From the NCBI GenBank assembly GCA_023014365.1, contig JAEBUN010000032.1:372001-436000 (forward strand): 64,000 nt of DNA. The letters run 5' to 3'. The notes under the pieces were generated by a model that was given only the letters and a program-made list of their open reading frames with translations, had not been told where the DNA came from and did not search any database. This document shows, piece after piece, positions 48,301-60,291 of this stretch. Origin of the DNA: Lepiota brunneoincarnata (taxonomy: Eukaryota > Basidiomycota > Agaricomycetes > Agaricales > Agaricaceae). The position numbers and the translations under genes are program-made. Position 1 is the stretch's first letter; each line of letters begins with the position of its first letter.

Positions 48301-50411
48301 AACTTCAGTTTTCAAAACAACCCATGCTTACAATGCCCGACCAATCAAAACCATTCGAAATTGAATGCAACACCTTGAAATACGCTACTGGAGCCATACT
48401 TTACCAAACTGACATTAATAATCAACACCACCCCATGGCTTTCCTATCGAAAACCCTTACACCCGCCAAACAAAACTACGATATTCATGACCGCAAATTA
48501 CTCGCCATAATCCACACCCTGGGAGAATGGCATCATTATTTGGAAGGAGAACCCTTCCCCATCAAAGTTTGTACCAATCACCAGAACCTTACTTACTGGA
48601 AGAAACCATAGGACATAAACTGACGCCAGGCCTGCTGGCATCAATTCCTTTCCCACTTTAATCTCCAGATTGAACACGTACCCGGTATGAAAATACCCGC
48701 CGCCAATGCTCTTTCCCAATGTCCCGATCATATCCCCGATGAGGATGAAGACAATAGATCCGTGACTGTGTTACCCGAGTCTATATTTGTCAACACCATT
48801 GACTAAGAAACCCATGACGATATCCTCCGCCATAATATCTACGACCCACATACCACCGAACAAATCACCGCGCTCTTGACCGCCCCATACACCCCGACAG
48901 ATTCCCGATACTCTGTAACTCAAACCCTGAAAGGTCTAATTGTTACCTATGATGGTAGAACCGTCCTACCGGAAGACCTCGAACTCCGCTGATGTATCAT
49001 ATGGAAATATCATAATTCCCCCACCGCAGGTCACCCCGGTATCGACGCAACCCTTCACGCATTGGAGCGTGATTTCTACTGGCCCGGCATGACCAGTTTC
49101 ACACATGATTATGTCAAAGGATGCGCTGATTGTCAACAGTTTAAAATTAACCACCACCCTGCCAAGCCTGCCTTTACCCCTATCCCGGCACCTGAGTCAA
49201 ACCGCCCATTTGCCCAGATCGCAATGGATCTCATTACTGACCTCCCTCCCTCCGCAGGTTTCGATTCGATTCTGTCCATAGTGGACCATGGACTCTCAAA
49301 GGGGGTAATTCTCACTCCTACCAACAAAACCACGACTGCCGACAACATAGCCGACATCATTCTCAATAAAGTTTACCTGCATTATGGCCTACCCGAACGT
49401 ATCATATCCAACCACGACCCACGCTTCACCACGCAATCATTCCAGAAACTGTTAGAACAACTCGAAATAACCCCCGCGATGACCACAGCCTATCACCCTG
49501 AAGCAGATGGAGCAACTGAACGTTCACACCAAGAAACCCAAGCATACCTCTCCATTTTCTGTTCGCATCACCCCAAGAATTGGTCACAGGCTCTCTCCAT
49601 CCTCGAATTCGTGTACAATAGTCGACCACATGCCTTGCGAAAACAAACACCATTTGAAATCATTATGGGAGTACAACCGAAAGCACTTCCCACCATTCTC
49701 CTTGAAACTGAATCCCCCACTGTCAACAACCGCATGGAATTAATTGACCTATACCGCCAAAACGCTAAAACCGCACATGAAACTGCCATGAAACACATGG
49801 AAAATCGACGCCAATCAAAGTTTACCCTGTTCCACAAAAATCAAATGGTTTGGCTCGATGCCCGGAACTTAAATACCCCATATGTCATGTGCAAAATGGC
49901 CCCCAAACATCTCGGACCATTCCGCATCCTCGACGTTTTGTCCCCTGTTTCATATCAACTCGAACTTCCCAAACGTTGGAAAATTCACCCCGTGTTCCAT
50001 GCCCAACTCCTCATGCCATACACTGAAACTGAAACGTATGGACCCAACTACGTTCGACCACCACCTCTCACAGTTGAAGGCGAACAAGTATACGAAATCG
50101 AAGCTATACTAAACCATCGAAAACGACAAAACCGCCTTGAATACTTAGTCAAATGGCTCAGATGGCCCAAATCTGAAAACACATGGGAACCTGAGTCCCA
50201 CTTTAAATCAGTACCCGATGAAATCAGACCTGAAACCCTGGATGGAAAAGTCATCCCTGAAGCGGAAGATGAAGGAGATGCAGTAGCATTCCTAATGGAG
50301 TATAAACAACTAAAAGGACTTGACCGAAACGACAAAAACACACCTGTTGTCCGTTCTCTTAAAGCCATGAAGAAACCACGCTGTTCTCGCTGCCACCCCT
50401 ACCGTAAATAA
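45305..50411 (+). pseudogene. chromovirus Pol (protease, RT, RNase H, integrase, chromodomain)
   Basis: Domains in order: aspartic protease LLDSGAQGNFI (about 45500); RT with SPMASPFFFVNKKDGS, FSKLDVRAGYNNIRI and VIYMDNILIF (46672-46701); a Tc1-like insertion at 46901-48145; RNase H with ATGAILYQ and HPMAFLSKTLTP; an HHCC zinc finger and integrase core (49062 on) with AMDLITDLP and TAYHPEADGATERSHQE; a GPF module (HLGPFRILDV); and a chromodomain (LEYLVKWLRWPKSENTWEPES, about 50135-50200). Breaks: TGA at 45668-45670 and 46124-46126, one base missing near 46560, the Tc1 insertion, and several later stops. Active-site acids are replaced in RT, RNase H and integrase, so it is dead. Confidence 0.92.
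46901..48145 (-). mobile_element. Tc1/mariner-like element 2
   Basis: TA duplications at 46899-46900 and 48146-48147; TIR CAGTAGGGTAACAAAAGTTT on both ends. The interior encodes a minus-strand Tc1 transposase in pieces (SGRPSLLNDR, KARMVWAREHWRWIEEDWK, VWVWRRPGERY) with stops. It interrupts chromovirus RT between WPIPK and KDVQKFIGFCNFYW. It is unrelated in its ends to element 1. Confidence 0.9.
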
Positions 50412-50437
50412 ATCACACCACCTCATTTAACAGCATA

Positions 50438-51526
50438 ATGCCTTCCTCCGTCCGTTCACTCCCATCCGAATCCGCTCTTATTTCTACCCCACCTACGCTA
50501 GATGGAACAACTCGGCCCTCGTCCGCGCATCCCGACTCCAACCACATCCTCTACCAATTCCTCGTCGAGAGCGCTCTTAACACCACTGAAAACACACTGC
50601 CCCCATGTCACGTACCACGACAGACCACTCCCCCCAGTCCTGTTCCACCCATCACTGAAACGCCAACCGCCATCCCCGCTCCCCTGCTTGTCGCTACCAT
50701 TAGCGACTATATTAACGAAGTTGACAGTGCCTCTACCCTTGTCTTTTCACTTCTTATCGCACCAACACCAGCAGTATCAACAGAAGTTCGTGATGGCTTC
50801 TTCCAACTCCGCAAAAACCTCCTCTGCCTCCGCGGCCTTGAACAAAGTGTCGAAAGAGTCAAAGAGGCAAACCAAAACACGTTCAACCGCCTGTGGGCCG
50901 ACCCCACCTTCCGCTGAATCTTCACTGAGCATTGCAGCTCCACAACCAGTATACAGATTGCACCCACAATCCCTAGTCCAATTCAACCTACGCCAACTGA
51001 CAGACTGGCCCGACGAGTCCCTGTACACTCTACCCACCGATGAGTTCAACCTGAACAACCTCCAAGCCCTGTTACCCCGCCTGTTATCATACCCCCTGCC
51101 TCTGCACCACCACCCCGAACTCGACGACAAACAGTGGACGACTTTACCCAGCAAATGGAAGCCCATCAACAGCAGGAAACCCACCCCCTACCCCAAAGAC
51201 CTCCTCGACATCGTACCACCCCCACCATCGCACCCCAAACCGCGACAACCCACTCGTATGATGTTGGAAGAAATCGCTGCTTCGAATGCCATCAAATTGG
51301 CCACTGGGCACACAGCTGCCCCCGATACACCTGCCACCACTGCAACCATTCCGCACCCAGACATTACATGCAAGCCTGCCCCATCTACCACCAGAATCAA
51401 CGAAACGCCGCACTTGAAAGGACGGCGCAACGCTATCCCAATACCTTTGGACAAACATACAATATCATTGATGATGGCCAATACAACGATTACAACTACG
51501 CCTACAATGGTTACAGCTATGACTAG
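50438..51526 (+). pseudogene. third chromovirus ORF with two zinc knuckles
   Basis: One frame runs from MPSSVRSLPSESALIS (50438) to AYNGYSYD (51526), broken by two TGA codons (50915-50917 and about 51041). The middle is Pro/Thr-rich. The C-terminal part has two metal-binding clusters in tandem: CFECHQIGHWAHSC (CX2CX4HX4C) and CHHCNHSAPRHYMQAC (CX2CX6HX4C), about 51272-51376. It follows pol directly and precedes the purine tract. Ty3/gypsy elements normally end with pol; an extra ORF in this position is usually an env-like or accessory gene, but zinc knuckles suggest nucleic-acid binding instead. Function is not known. Confidence 0.7.
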
Positions 51527-51614
51527 GAACGACTATCTCCGCGATCCATACCCGATGCCCATACCCCGCCGTTTGTTAGCTTCGAAACAGAGTTCAAAGA
51601 TTAGAAGGGGGTAA

Positions 51615-51965
51615 TGTTACCAAATTCCTCCTAGCACATCCGCCTGCCTATTTTTATTTATCACATGTCATCACCCAGTCAAGCGCCCAGTTATATTTAC
51701 TTATCACATGCCACCGCCCGTCTATAGTTAGTTCACCTTTGGCCTGTGATTTCCACCTGTTCGCATGTGATTCTCTTCTCTATCACATGCCAGTTATCTC
51801 AATAGTATATATAGACCTAAGTATTACTTGTAATCCTTAGCTTTGTCTTGTTATACATTGTATTTGTTCCTGTTCATTGGTGTTGCCCTTGACTTGCTCG
51901 CATTACTCAACGGTTAACTTGTCGTTAATCGCATTGAGCCTTGCAGATGCCTAACCAGCATAACA
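51615..51965 (+). repeat. chromovirus 3' LTR
   Basis: 351 bp, TGTTACC to ATAACA. It matches the 5' LTR at about 97%. Confidence 0.93.
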
Positions 51966-52136
51966 AAGACCATAAAGTCATTAAAAACATCCTTTGAGAG
52001 CAGTCTCAGCAAGGTCAACCCCCCAAAACAGAGAACCACTCAGAATTCCAATCATCCAGAAGGTTCTGAAGGCCTCATCACTGCTAGTACCTCTCAAAAG
52101 TGAAAAGATTCCATTAGTTCTTTAGCTGCAAACACC

Positions 52137-54923
52137 ATGAGTAGTTCATCAGTTGCAGTACTGAGAGAAGTGACACCACCAATCTCTACTGTCCCCAGAA
52201 TTACCATAAGGCTTCCAGCCTCAACTTGCAACATAGTGCATTTACTGCATACCAAAAACCAGGATGGTCCATCCATTCCTATGCTAAGCTTAGCATTGCC
52301 AACCCAAAACTTGTTTTATACAAACCCATCTGGTGCCTCTATGGTACTGCAGACATTGCAGTCAATTTCGGCTGCCCAGACAAACCAAACTATGCCATCT
52401 ACTATGACTACAGTTAGAAAAATGGGACACAAGCATATGCCAATTCCCTTTAACAATAATGCTCCTAGATGGGATGCATCAAAACCACAGACATTGAGAA
52501 ATTATCTCTGGATGCTCGAATGTCTCTTCACAATCACAAAGATGGTGGATAATGCAGAAAGGATTAATTGGGCAGTGTCTTATGTGGACTAGGATATCCA
52601 TGAAGAGTGGATGAGTTTTGTGGAATTCCTAGCCAGGAGCTGGACAAGCTTCACTGAATGGCTAAAGAAAAAGTATCCAGAGACTGTAGCAGCCAAGCAG
52701 GGCTCAGTGTGATGCTTGAGGGAGCTCTGTGCCAAGAGTAGAGGCATTGCAATGAATGAGGAGCATAAAGTCTTGGACTTCAAAAGGTGTTTCATTCTTG
52801 AAGCAGAGAAGTGCCTGAAGTCACTGGTGGTAGTCTCTAACCAAGAGCTAGTCAAGTTATTTATGAGTGCACTGGACTCAGTGTTTCAGGATGTACTCAA
52901 TGCGAGATTAGTGATCACTGGGGCATGCAGAACTGCAAGTGATGGGTCAGCACTGACTGCTAAAGATTTGTGTGAAGAGGACCCTTATGATTGGAGGATT
53001 GTGGTGGACAAAGCCATTGAGATATTGATTGGCAAGACACTCATGCAATTCCTTCATCAGGATTTGAGGCCAGTGAACTCAGCATCAATGAGCCACCCAC
53101 CCATGACATTGGGAACAGGAACTTATGACCCTGTAGTAAAGTGAGAGCTGCAAAGCTTAAAGCAGAAATTCCAGGACAAAGTTTTGCAGATGGCAGGCAG
53201 TCTCACTAAGCTTAAAGACCTCATGAATATCCAGGGGCATACCTTGAAATCATATTTAGAGAGTTTGGCAAAGGATGGACCTAGTCATGTTGGCTATAAT
53301 CACACTCAAAGGAACACTGGAAGTGGACCAGCAGGGTCACTTTCTGACTGCAAGTGTTTCTACTGTTGGTTATTAGGGCATAGCTGGCTATTCTGCCTGG
53401 ACATGGAGGCAGATAAACAAGCTGGCTGGATTAGAGTTGAGGGGAATAAAATATATATGGGAGACAGCTCAAGTATCCCTAGAGGAGAAGGGCCCATTAA
53501 AGAGAAAGTGGCAAAGTACTACATGACAAAGGGACAACTGCTGGAGGTTGAACCTGAGTTACTGCAAGTACCAGCAACAGCGGTGTTTGCACAAAGAGTG
53601 TTCCTGAGGTCAGAAAATCAAAGGTTGCCAGCAGAAGAGGAAATCCGCCATCTAAAACAGTGCATGGAAATGTTGGAAACAGCTGCCATTGGCACTGGAA
53701 GTGCCCCAAAGGTTAAGCTTATGACCAGAAAGAATGATAATATTGAGATACAGTCTTTGGCCAAACAATTGGCCCAGATACAGACTAAGCTTAGTAGTTT
53801 GATGGGTGGTATGTCCTCAGCAAGCCAGTATCTTGACACTAGAAGTGGTGCAAAGACTTGGAACTTGGAGTCAGGTTTCTAAAGGGTCTGAGGAAGGAGC
53901 TAGCTCTGAAGAAGGAGGTCACCTTCACCAGAAAACAGACTCCTGAGGATGTGTCAGATTCTGAGCAATCAGCAGAATCAGAAAATGAGGAAATAGAGCA
54001 GATGACAAAGAAACCAACATGGGCAGAGGCTGGGGAACTACCATATAGAAATGTGAAACCACTGCACCCTGTTGTCATGGGACCACTGCTGCTTGTCAGA
54101 AGGATGGAACCATCAAAGAAGGAGCCTGCATATAAACACCAGGCCTCTATAGAGAAGAATGTCAATGTCGAGGAAGTACTCAGTTGGGTATTGAAGCAAG
54201 AAGCCTCAGTATTGCACAGGGAACTCTTGGCACTATCACTGATATACAGAAATGCCTATAAAGAGCAAGTTATGAAGAAAAGGGTACCCACAAGTCAAAG
54301 CTTAGTAGCAGGAGTTGGGCCCTTGGATGATGATACAGAGGATATAGAGATTAATAGTGGACTGGTACAGGTCATGATAATGGAGCTGGCAGATGGCCCT
54401 CAGAAGTATGATACTGTGCTCCAAGAAGGCTCAGCAACACAAGCATGGGTAGCCCAGGATCCAATTATGCAGTATCTGGAGTCACTTCCCAGGTGAGACT
54501 GAAGGTGGCAGGTATTTATTGCCAAAGAATGTGAACCTCTGAGGGTAGTTCTGACTCTGATAAATGGGATTTGGCAGGAGGAAGCCTTGCTGGATAGTGG
54601 GTTGCAAATCATGTCCATGAGTCAGAAGGCAGCGATTGCTTGTCAAGTTTCCTGGGATCCAGATACCACAATTAATTTGCAGAGCATGAATGGACAGGTT
54701 GAGAAGACTTGTGGGCTAGCAAAGAATGTAGGCTTCACCTGTGGGGGAGTCACCTATTTGCAAGTACACATTGTTTGCAATCCTGCATATTGAGTACTGT
54801 TGGGTCAACTGTTTGATGTAATGATGGCCAGCGAAGTCAGGAATAGTGCCAGTGGCAAGCAAACCTTAATTATTACAGATACAAATACTAGAGAAAGGGC
54901 TGTGTTACCAACTTATGCTTGAA
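52137..54923 (+). pseudogene. gypsy Gag-Pro of the element with the long LTR
   Basis: Begins MSSSSVAVLREVTPPIS. It has a capsid-like region (PRWDASKPQTLRNYLWML, WLKKKYPETVAAKQGS), a zinc knuckle CFYCWLLGHSWLFC (about 53358-53400), an acidic linker, and an aspartic-protease motif EALLDSGLQIMSMS (about 54580-54625) with the second strand (LGQLFDVMMASEV) near 54800. Stops at 52590-52592, 52710-52712, 53142-53144, 53880-53882, 54494-54496 and 54792-54794 break it, along with one frame change near 53850. LTR copy A and its leader lie upstream, now separated by the inserted chromovirus. RT and integrase are missing downstream. Confidence 0.78.
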
Positions 54924-54984
54924 GAGAGTGTAATCCTCCTAAGCTTAGAGAAAACAGTCAAAATTTTCAAGAAACCTTGATGAA

Positions 54985-55326
54985 TTGACTGAGGGACAAG
55001 GAGAGGTGGCTTGTATAATAAACTATGATGATGAGAAGGACCCTGTAGTTGTGCAGACACTAAGCTTAGTGAAAGGAAGCTTCTCAGAGGCCAAGCTACA
55101 GCTAATGTTCATTGACCAAGTCATACACAATGAGGATTGCCCACAAGAAGATAAAGCAACAGTGTTATTGTGCCTAGGATGCATCACCAATGCTCAGGGT
55201 ACTGAGGATCAGGAAATAACAGTCTTTGAAGCTGAAGAAGATAAAGAGGATACGGTACAATGCCTGGCTGGGAAGAAATATCACTGTGAATCCCTAGGGG
55301 TGGTAAAATACAACCTTAAAAAGTAA
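54985..55326 (+). pseudogene. start of gypsy pol linker region
   Basis: 113 codons, acidic, ending LAGKKYHCESLGVVKYNLKK. The KKY motif resembles the stretch just before RT in this type of gypsy element. No RT follows, so the element is truncated here. Confidence 0.5.
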
Positions 55327-58300
55327 ATTGTGTAAATTATGCCAGATAGTGTTGTGTCTTGAGATGTAGGAAAAAATAGTGTTTTCTGTAGGATGAGTTT
55401 CAGTGGTCAATCTAGACATTTAAGCCAGAAAATGTCATCAGTGCAATGGCATAATATACAGAGGGTGGTATAAGGCAACTTAAAGGAGGGGAATGGGGTA
55501 TAGCCACACATACCGTTGTTTTTCAATAGCAAACATGAATATTAATTGCTAGAATACAGTAGAGTAATATGCTGGAGATTTTACTACTGTCAAGGTGGAG
55601 AACGGAATGTGGCACCCAGTCAGTGTTATGATCTGTGCTCCTTCTGTATCCAAGGATAACTGGAGACAGCTTTCAATCACTCTACAAGGTGTCTGAGACA
55701 GTTGGCCTTGCAGAGCTTAGTGGATTGCACTCAATGGAATAACAAGGGAACATGCCAAGTTAAGGTAGAGAGGGTTAACGGCCACTGTTAACAAGATTAA
55801 AGCTTAAGGCTTTAATCTCTACTTGTACAGGCCTTATATACCTATGAGATACTATATACTCGTTATAGGTTATTGGGCTGTTCTACTTGTCCTGCACAGT
55901 CTTGACCATGATGCGCATCCTAGCTGATGGCATCCTACTGTTATTTATATGTTACAATGAGTCAGTGTCCTTGTTCTCCATTCCACTGCTGTGCGATGTT
56001 CCATCGCTTTCCTCTGACTCATAATTCTCTTCTCCTGATTCTATCTCCATGGATTCTCTTCCATTCTCACTATCCATTCTCTTGGTGCTTCCATCTGTAT
56101 TGGAGGTTGTGTTAGAGCCAGTGCGGGTCGGGACCGAGGCGGAGGGTTGGGGTGGTAACCTTGATATAAGGTAACCGGGGGACAGGGCGAAGTTAGTACG
56201 TAGACTTTGGGACCGAGGCGGAGTACGTTGGGCGGGGGGTTGGACTTGCGGCCTCAGCGTATGTGCTGTGCCCTCCTACTGTCCTAGTCTGTATTTCAGG
56301 AAGTCGGGGCCAAAGCGGAGTGAGGCAGAAGAGAGGAGAGGATAGAGAACAGGGAGCTGGTCCGCTGCTCGATTTGATTATCAGACTGAGGAGTACAAGC
56401 CAAGTACCTACAGTATATATACTACTGGCCTTACAAACTATGACTCGTACTGATTACGTGTGGAGCGAAGCGGAGGCCGATATAGTTACAACGGATTATG
56501 AACAGATTACGAATGGAATGGAAACCGGTACAGGTATGGAGACTGATAACGTATCGTGACTACGGACGGGAAATGGAGACTGGAACTAGAGACACTGAGG
56601 GTCAGGTGACCACGGCATGTGTGGAGGTGGTCGCGTGATTGGGGCAGTGGGTTGCAGTCGGAGCAAGTCGGGGCTGAGTTGGAGGGCAGAGGGTTGTTGT
56701 GTGGAGCACACGTGGAATCGAGAAGCTGAAGTTTAAGTGATTAGACTCTGAGTTGGCATGGATATGACAGGTTGGATTGGTCAATCCGTGGCTATCTTCT
56801 TCATCCTCCAGGTATTCCAGAATATCCTCCAGAGTTATCTCCATTCCTGCTTCTCTTGCCAGGTCCTGCATGGCATTGTAATATTCCCCTTCTTTGTCTT
56901 CATATTCTTGCGCTTGCAACTGGTCTGTGGTTTCCTGTACCCATCTTGTAAAGTTGAATAGTTGTTCTTGTTCCTCTCAATCCGGACTGTTCATAACAGT
57001 CAGAGGATGAAGCAGAGGGCAGAGGAGGATGGTGACCATGCAAACAGCATTTCCATGCAGGGGATGGTGGTGCTATAGTGTGGTAAGGGGCAATGGGGCC
57101 CCAGTAGCATTGCTCAACCTGTAGAGGTGTGTATGCTAAAAGGAGTGGCCTCTGAGATGTTAAAATGAACAAAAAAAAATGGAAACCTGGTGTGTATATT
57201 TACTCCTGGGGCCAAGAGGTGCAGTGGCCCTCATAGTCATAGGGGATAGTGGACCATAGAGCTGCATTGACTGTGCTGTTGTATTGAGTGTTTGCATTTC
57301 TACTTGCATATACTTGTGTATCTTGCAACTCCTGATAAGTGTGATGAGTGCTGCACCACTGTCACTCTCCTCATCATTGCCAAATTCACTTGCATTCATG
57401 TTGTACACTTATTTCTACTCATGCAAGTATGAAAAGCTGTCCTGGGAAGAGAGGGGAAAAGCAAGGGCTGCCTTGGAGGTTGCTAAAAGTACCCACAAGA
57501 AGAAAATTCTGGAATGGCTACAGGTCAGGCGATAGATTGGGTTTTAATGTGAGTATTAATGGAACAGATGTGATTGGTGGCTGAAGAATGTGAAGGGGAG
57601 TAAAACATCCTCCAAAGTTGGATAAAGATGAACACTGGATGGTCCAGGGGTTCTGTGGCGTGCACACTATCATAATGTTCCATATCTATGAGGGGACCAT
57701 TCCAGTGAAGGTTTTTGTGAATGGGGGAGTCTGGTCACCTGGGGGGAAGTGTCTTGATATAACCCGAACTCGGTGTTGGTGAAATGTGGATTAGGAGTGT
57801 ACATGAGCTCAAGAATAAAATCCTTACCATCTTGCATGTGCCACCCAATGAATATCTCTATAGATTGCTTCCAACTAATAGTGCTCTGAGCAATACTAGT
57901 CAGGACAAAGTTGCAAAATTAAATACAGAGCATGGCATGCATCTGTTGTAAGTCCTACATCCTGTTCTCAGTACCTGATTGCACTATGTGGTTGCTCTAC
58001 CAGCAATTGAATGTACTGAAGGAATTCACTGCTATATCCATTACATTGATCATTAGCCCCCAAGTGCCATTCAGCTAACTGCACAAACTTACTATAAATC
58101 GAAAGTTAATCTAACAATATAACAGGAAATACAAACCAAGAAGGATTGGTCTCAGGAACTCAACAAGAAGATACTAGGCAGGTCAAATGTGCTCCTTGAA
58201 GGCCTGCACAAAGTTGCTACATCACCAAACAGGAACCAGCTGAAGGACACAGAGAAGGAATTAGGAGAATACATCCAGTAACAACACCCAACCTCTATTC

Positions 58301-58747
58301 CTCTTTGTGGATTAGCTGATCCACCGCTCAGTCTCCTTGAAAGGATTTATGGCACACTCATGATACAGGTGCAAGAAGGCATGTGAAGGACACTTGACAA
58401 AATCAGGGTTTGAGGATTGAGACTCTGGCCAAGTATGACCATCTCATTGATAGCATCCATGCAAATCTCAATGTATGTTCAGAATCCATACTCATGCCAC
58501 CCATTCCCATTTGACCTCTACAGACTGGACTCCCACTCAAGCTCATCAATCTACCTCAATCTACTCAAGCACATTCAGGTCTGGCCAGGTATGACAAACC
58601 TCATTCTATCTGTATCCACCCTCCTGATCCTTGTCCACTCTATTTAGTACTCTCTACAAACCCATTCCTTGTCATGATCAGATGATTGGGAGAGACAAAG
58701 AGAAATCCATGGTCATTGGAACACTTCTCAATAACCCATCGCTGCAG
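55327..58747. other. unassigned repeat-like region
   Basis: About 3.4 kb with short frames only. A hairpin lies at 55794-55818. 56120-56560 is rich in repeated GGGACCGAGGCGGAG-type words and looks like an LTR or leader. Near 57420-57770, frame pieces (KLSWEERGKARAALEVAKST, IPVKVFVNGGVWSPGGKCLD) look like a decayed protein of unknown family. No firm assignment. Confidence 0.35.
55794..55818. repeat. 10-bp stem hairpin
   Basis: AGATTAAAGC, a five-base loop, then GCTTTAATCT: a perfect inverted repeat. Confidence 0.6.
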
Positions 58748-59969
58748 TGAAAAGGTAGAAATGTTTGTGGATTTTTAATATAGATAGAGAGCTTGTTTTC
58801 ACTAAGCTTAGCTGAAATTTGATAAGCTTAAGCTAATACAAGTAGTATGCAGTAGATAATGAACAGTTTTGTCTTTTGGGGTGTTCTGGGGGTGCATTCT
58901 GACAGCAAAATTCAAGAGAGTATAGTTTTAGAGGTTAATGAACAGCCATTGAAGTTATCTTAGCTGTATGGTGCAACAGTGAAAGGACAATCCCTATCAA
59001 TTCAATGTGCAGGGTCTCTGGTCTCTGGTCTCTGAACTCTACTCTGGTCTCTGTCTCTGTCTCTGGGCACTTTGGACAATGCACACTAAATAGTCCTCTG
59101 AAACCATTCTTGATCATAGCTTGCAGACTTGCATGTGGAAGCAGGGGTGAGACCTCTTGCTTCTCCATGAACAAGTGTGACCATATTTATATTGTTTAGA
59201 TACATATGAGAGATAGTAAATATGAAATAGAAAACAATAAGCTTAATTGTTACAGGTACTGTAGAATATTTTGGAAGGCTTGGCAGCATTTCTACCTTGC
59301 CCTGGGTTATAGGTGTTTTTCTGATTGATGAATGGCAATCCAGCCAGACATGTTCCATGCTCATCTGCATTATTCTGCGTCCATGCAAGCATGTCAAGTC
59401 TCAGATCAAATTATGATGGGTTGTATAGCAAATAGGCATTCCCTTGATCTGGTGTAATTAATCTTGACTAGGCAGCATGCCAAGGTGCTGGGACCCACTA
59501 AGCACTTGCTAATTATGAAGTCTTTGATATTTCTAGGGCACTGGGCTTCAGTTGTTGCCTCCTGAACATGGAATGTTCCATTCTGTGGTCTGGTCATCAT
59601 TATTGGACTCACTATAGGTGTAATACACCTGTGATAGCCACTAGGTACATTCTTTATGTTCAAACATGTCCAAGTTCATCAGAAAACTGCTCATAAGGTC
59701 CCTTAATGCAACCAGAGTATACTCAATAGGCTATGTAGAGTCCTGAATCCCTTTGGAGAGTATTCCAGTAGCTTGGTTCACTAAGTTTAGTGTTTATGAG
59801 CTGGTTTGAACACTTCTGAGGCTTGAATATCCTCAATTCAGTTGAACTGGCTACTATGGGACATAGTACCAATCCTCTATAGAGTTCCTTAATGACATAG
59901 CCAATGATTCTATGTAGAGAATCATTCCAGAGTACAGAATTCATGTATAGTTGTGAAATCAGCATATCA
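58748..59969 (-). repeat. long gypsy LTR, copy B
   Basis: On the minus strand it starts TGATATGCTGATTTCACAAC and ends CTACCTTTTCA, matching copy A. No clear target duplication. Likely a solo or rearranged LTR. Confidence 0.75.
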
Positions 59970-60291
59970 GTGGATTGCCTCATTTTCCCAGATGGTCTTG
60001 AAGTTGTCCAAGCATAGTAGGGACAAACATGGTTAGTTAAAATACGGTTAGCACCCACTTATCCATGGGAAATTATGGATACAGATCACATCTGTATCCA
60101 TAATAGATGACAACCATGGGCTCACTGTTACCATAGCTAGTTTATCACATTATTTAATCTCTAAATAAAATGTATACAGGGTTGACTGCCATCAATCAAC
60201 AGCATTCAATCCCTATCCCCCAACCCTGCACATGCCTCCCAAATCAAAATCTCAGACTGCTGCCCCTGCAAAAGGCATTCCTGCAGCCCAC
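59970..60291. other. spacer between LTR copies B and C
   Basis: 322 bp holding a long perfect hairpin at 60072-60104. Otherwise no feature was recognised. Confidence 0.4.
60072..60104. repeat. 15-bp perfect inverted repeat
   Basis: ATTATGGATACAGAT, loop CAC, then its exact reverse complement. Confidence 0.75.

Larger units (their letters stand above)
43079..51965 (+). mobile_element. chromodomain Ty3/gypsy retrotransposon
   Basis: The 5-bp duplication AAGAC is at 43074-43078 and 51966-51970. LTRs begin TGTTACC and end GTAACA/ATAACA. A purine tract (AGAAGGGGG) lies just before the 3' LTR. Order: leader, gag, protease-RT-RNase H-integrase with chromodomain, then an extra ORF. It is inserted in the leader of the gypsy element that owns LTR copy A, and it carries a Tc1-like element itself. 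Confidence 0.95.

Noticed and set aside
50502..51614. 370-codon ORF overlapping the third chromovirus ORF
   Set aside because: Different frame, very Pro/Thr/Ser-rich, and it lacks the zinc knuckles; probably a shadow frame of C-rich sequence.
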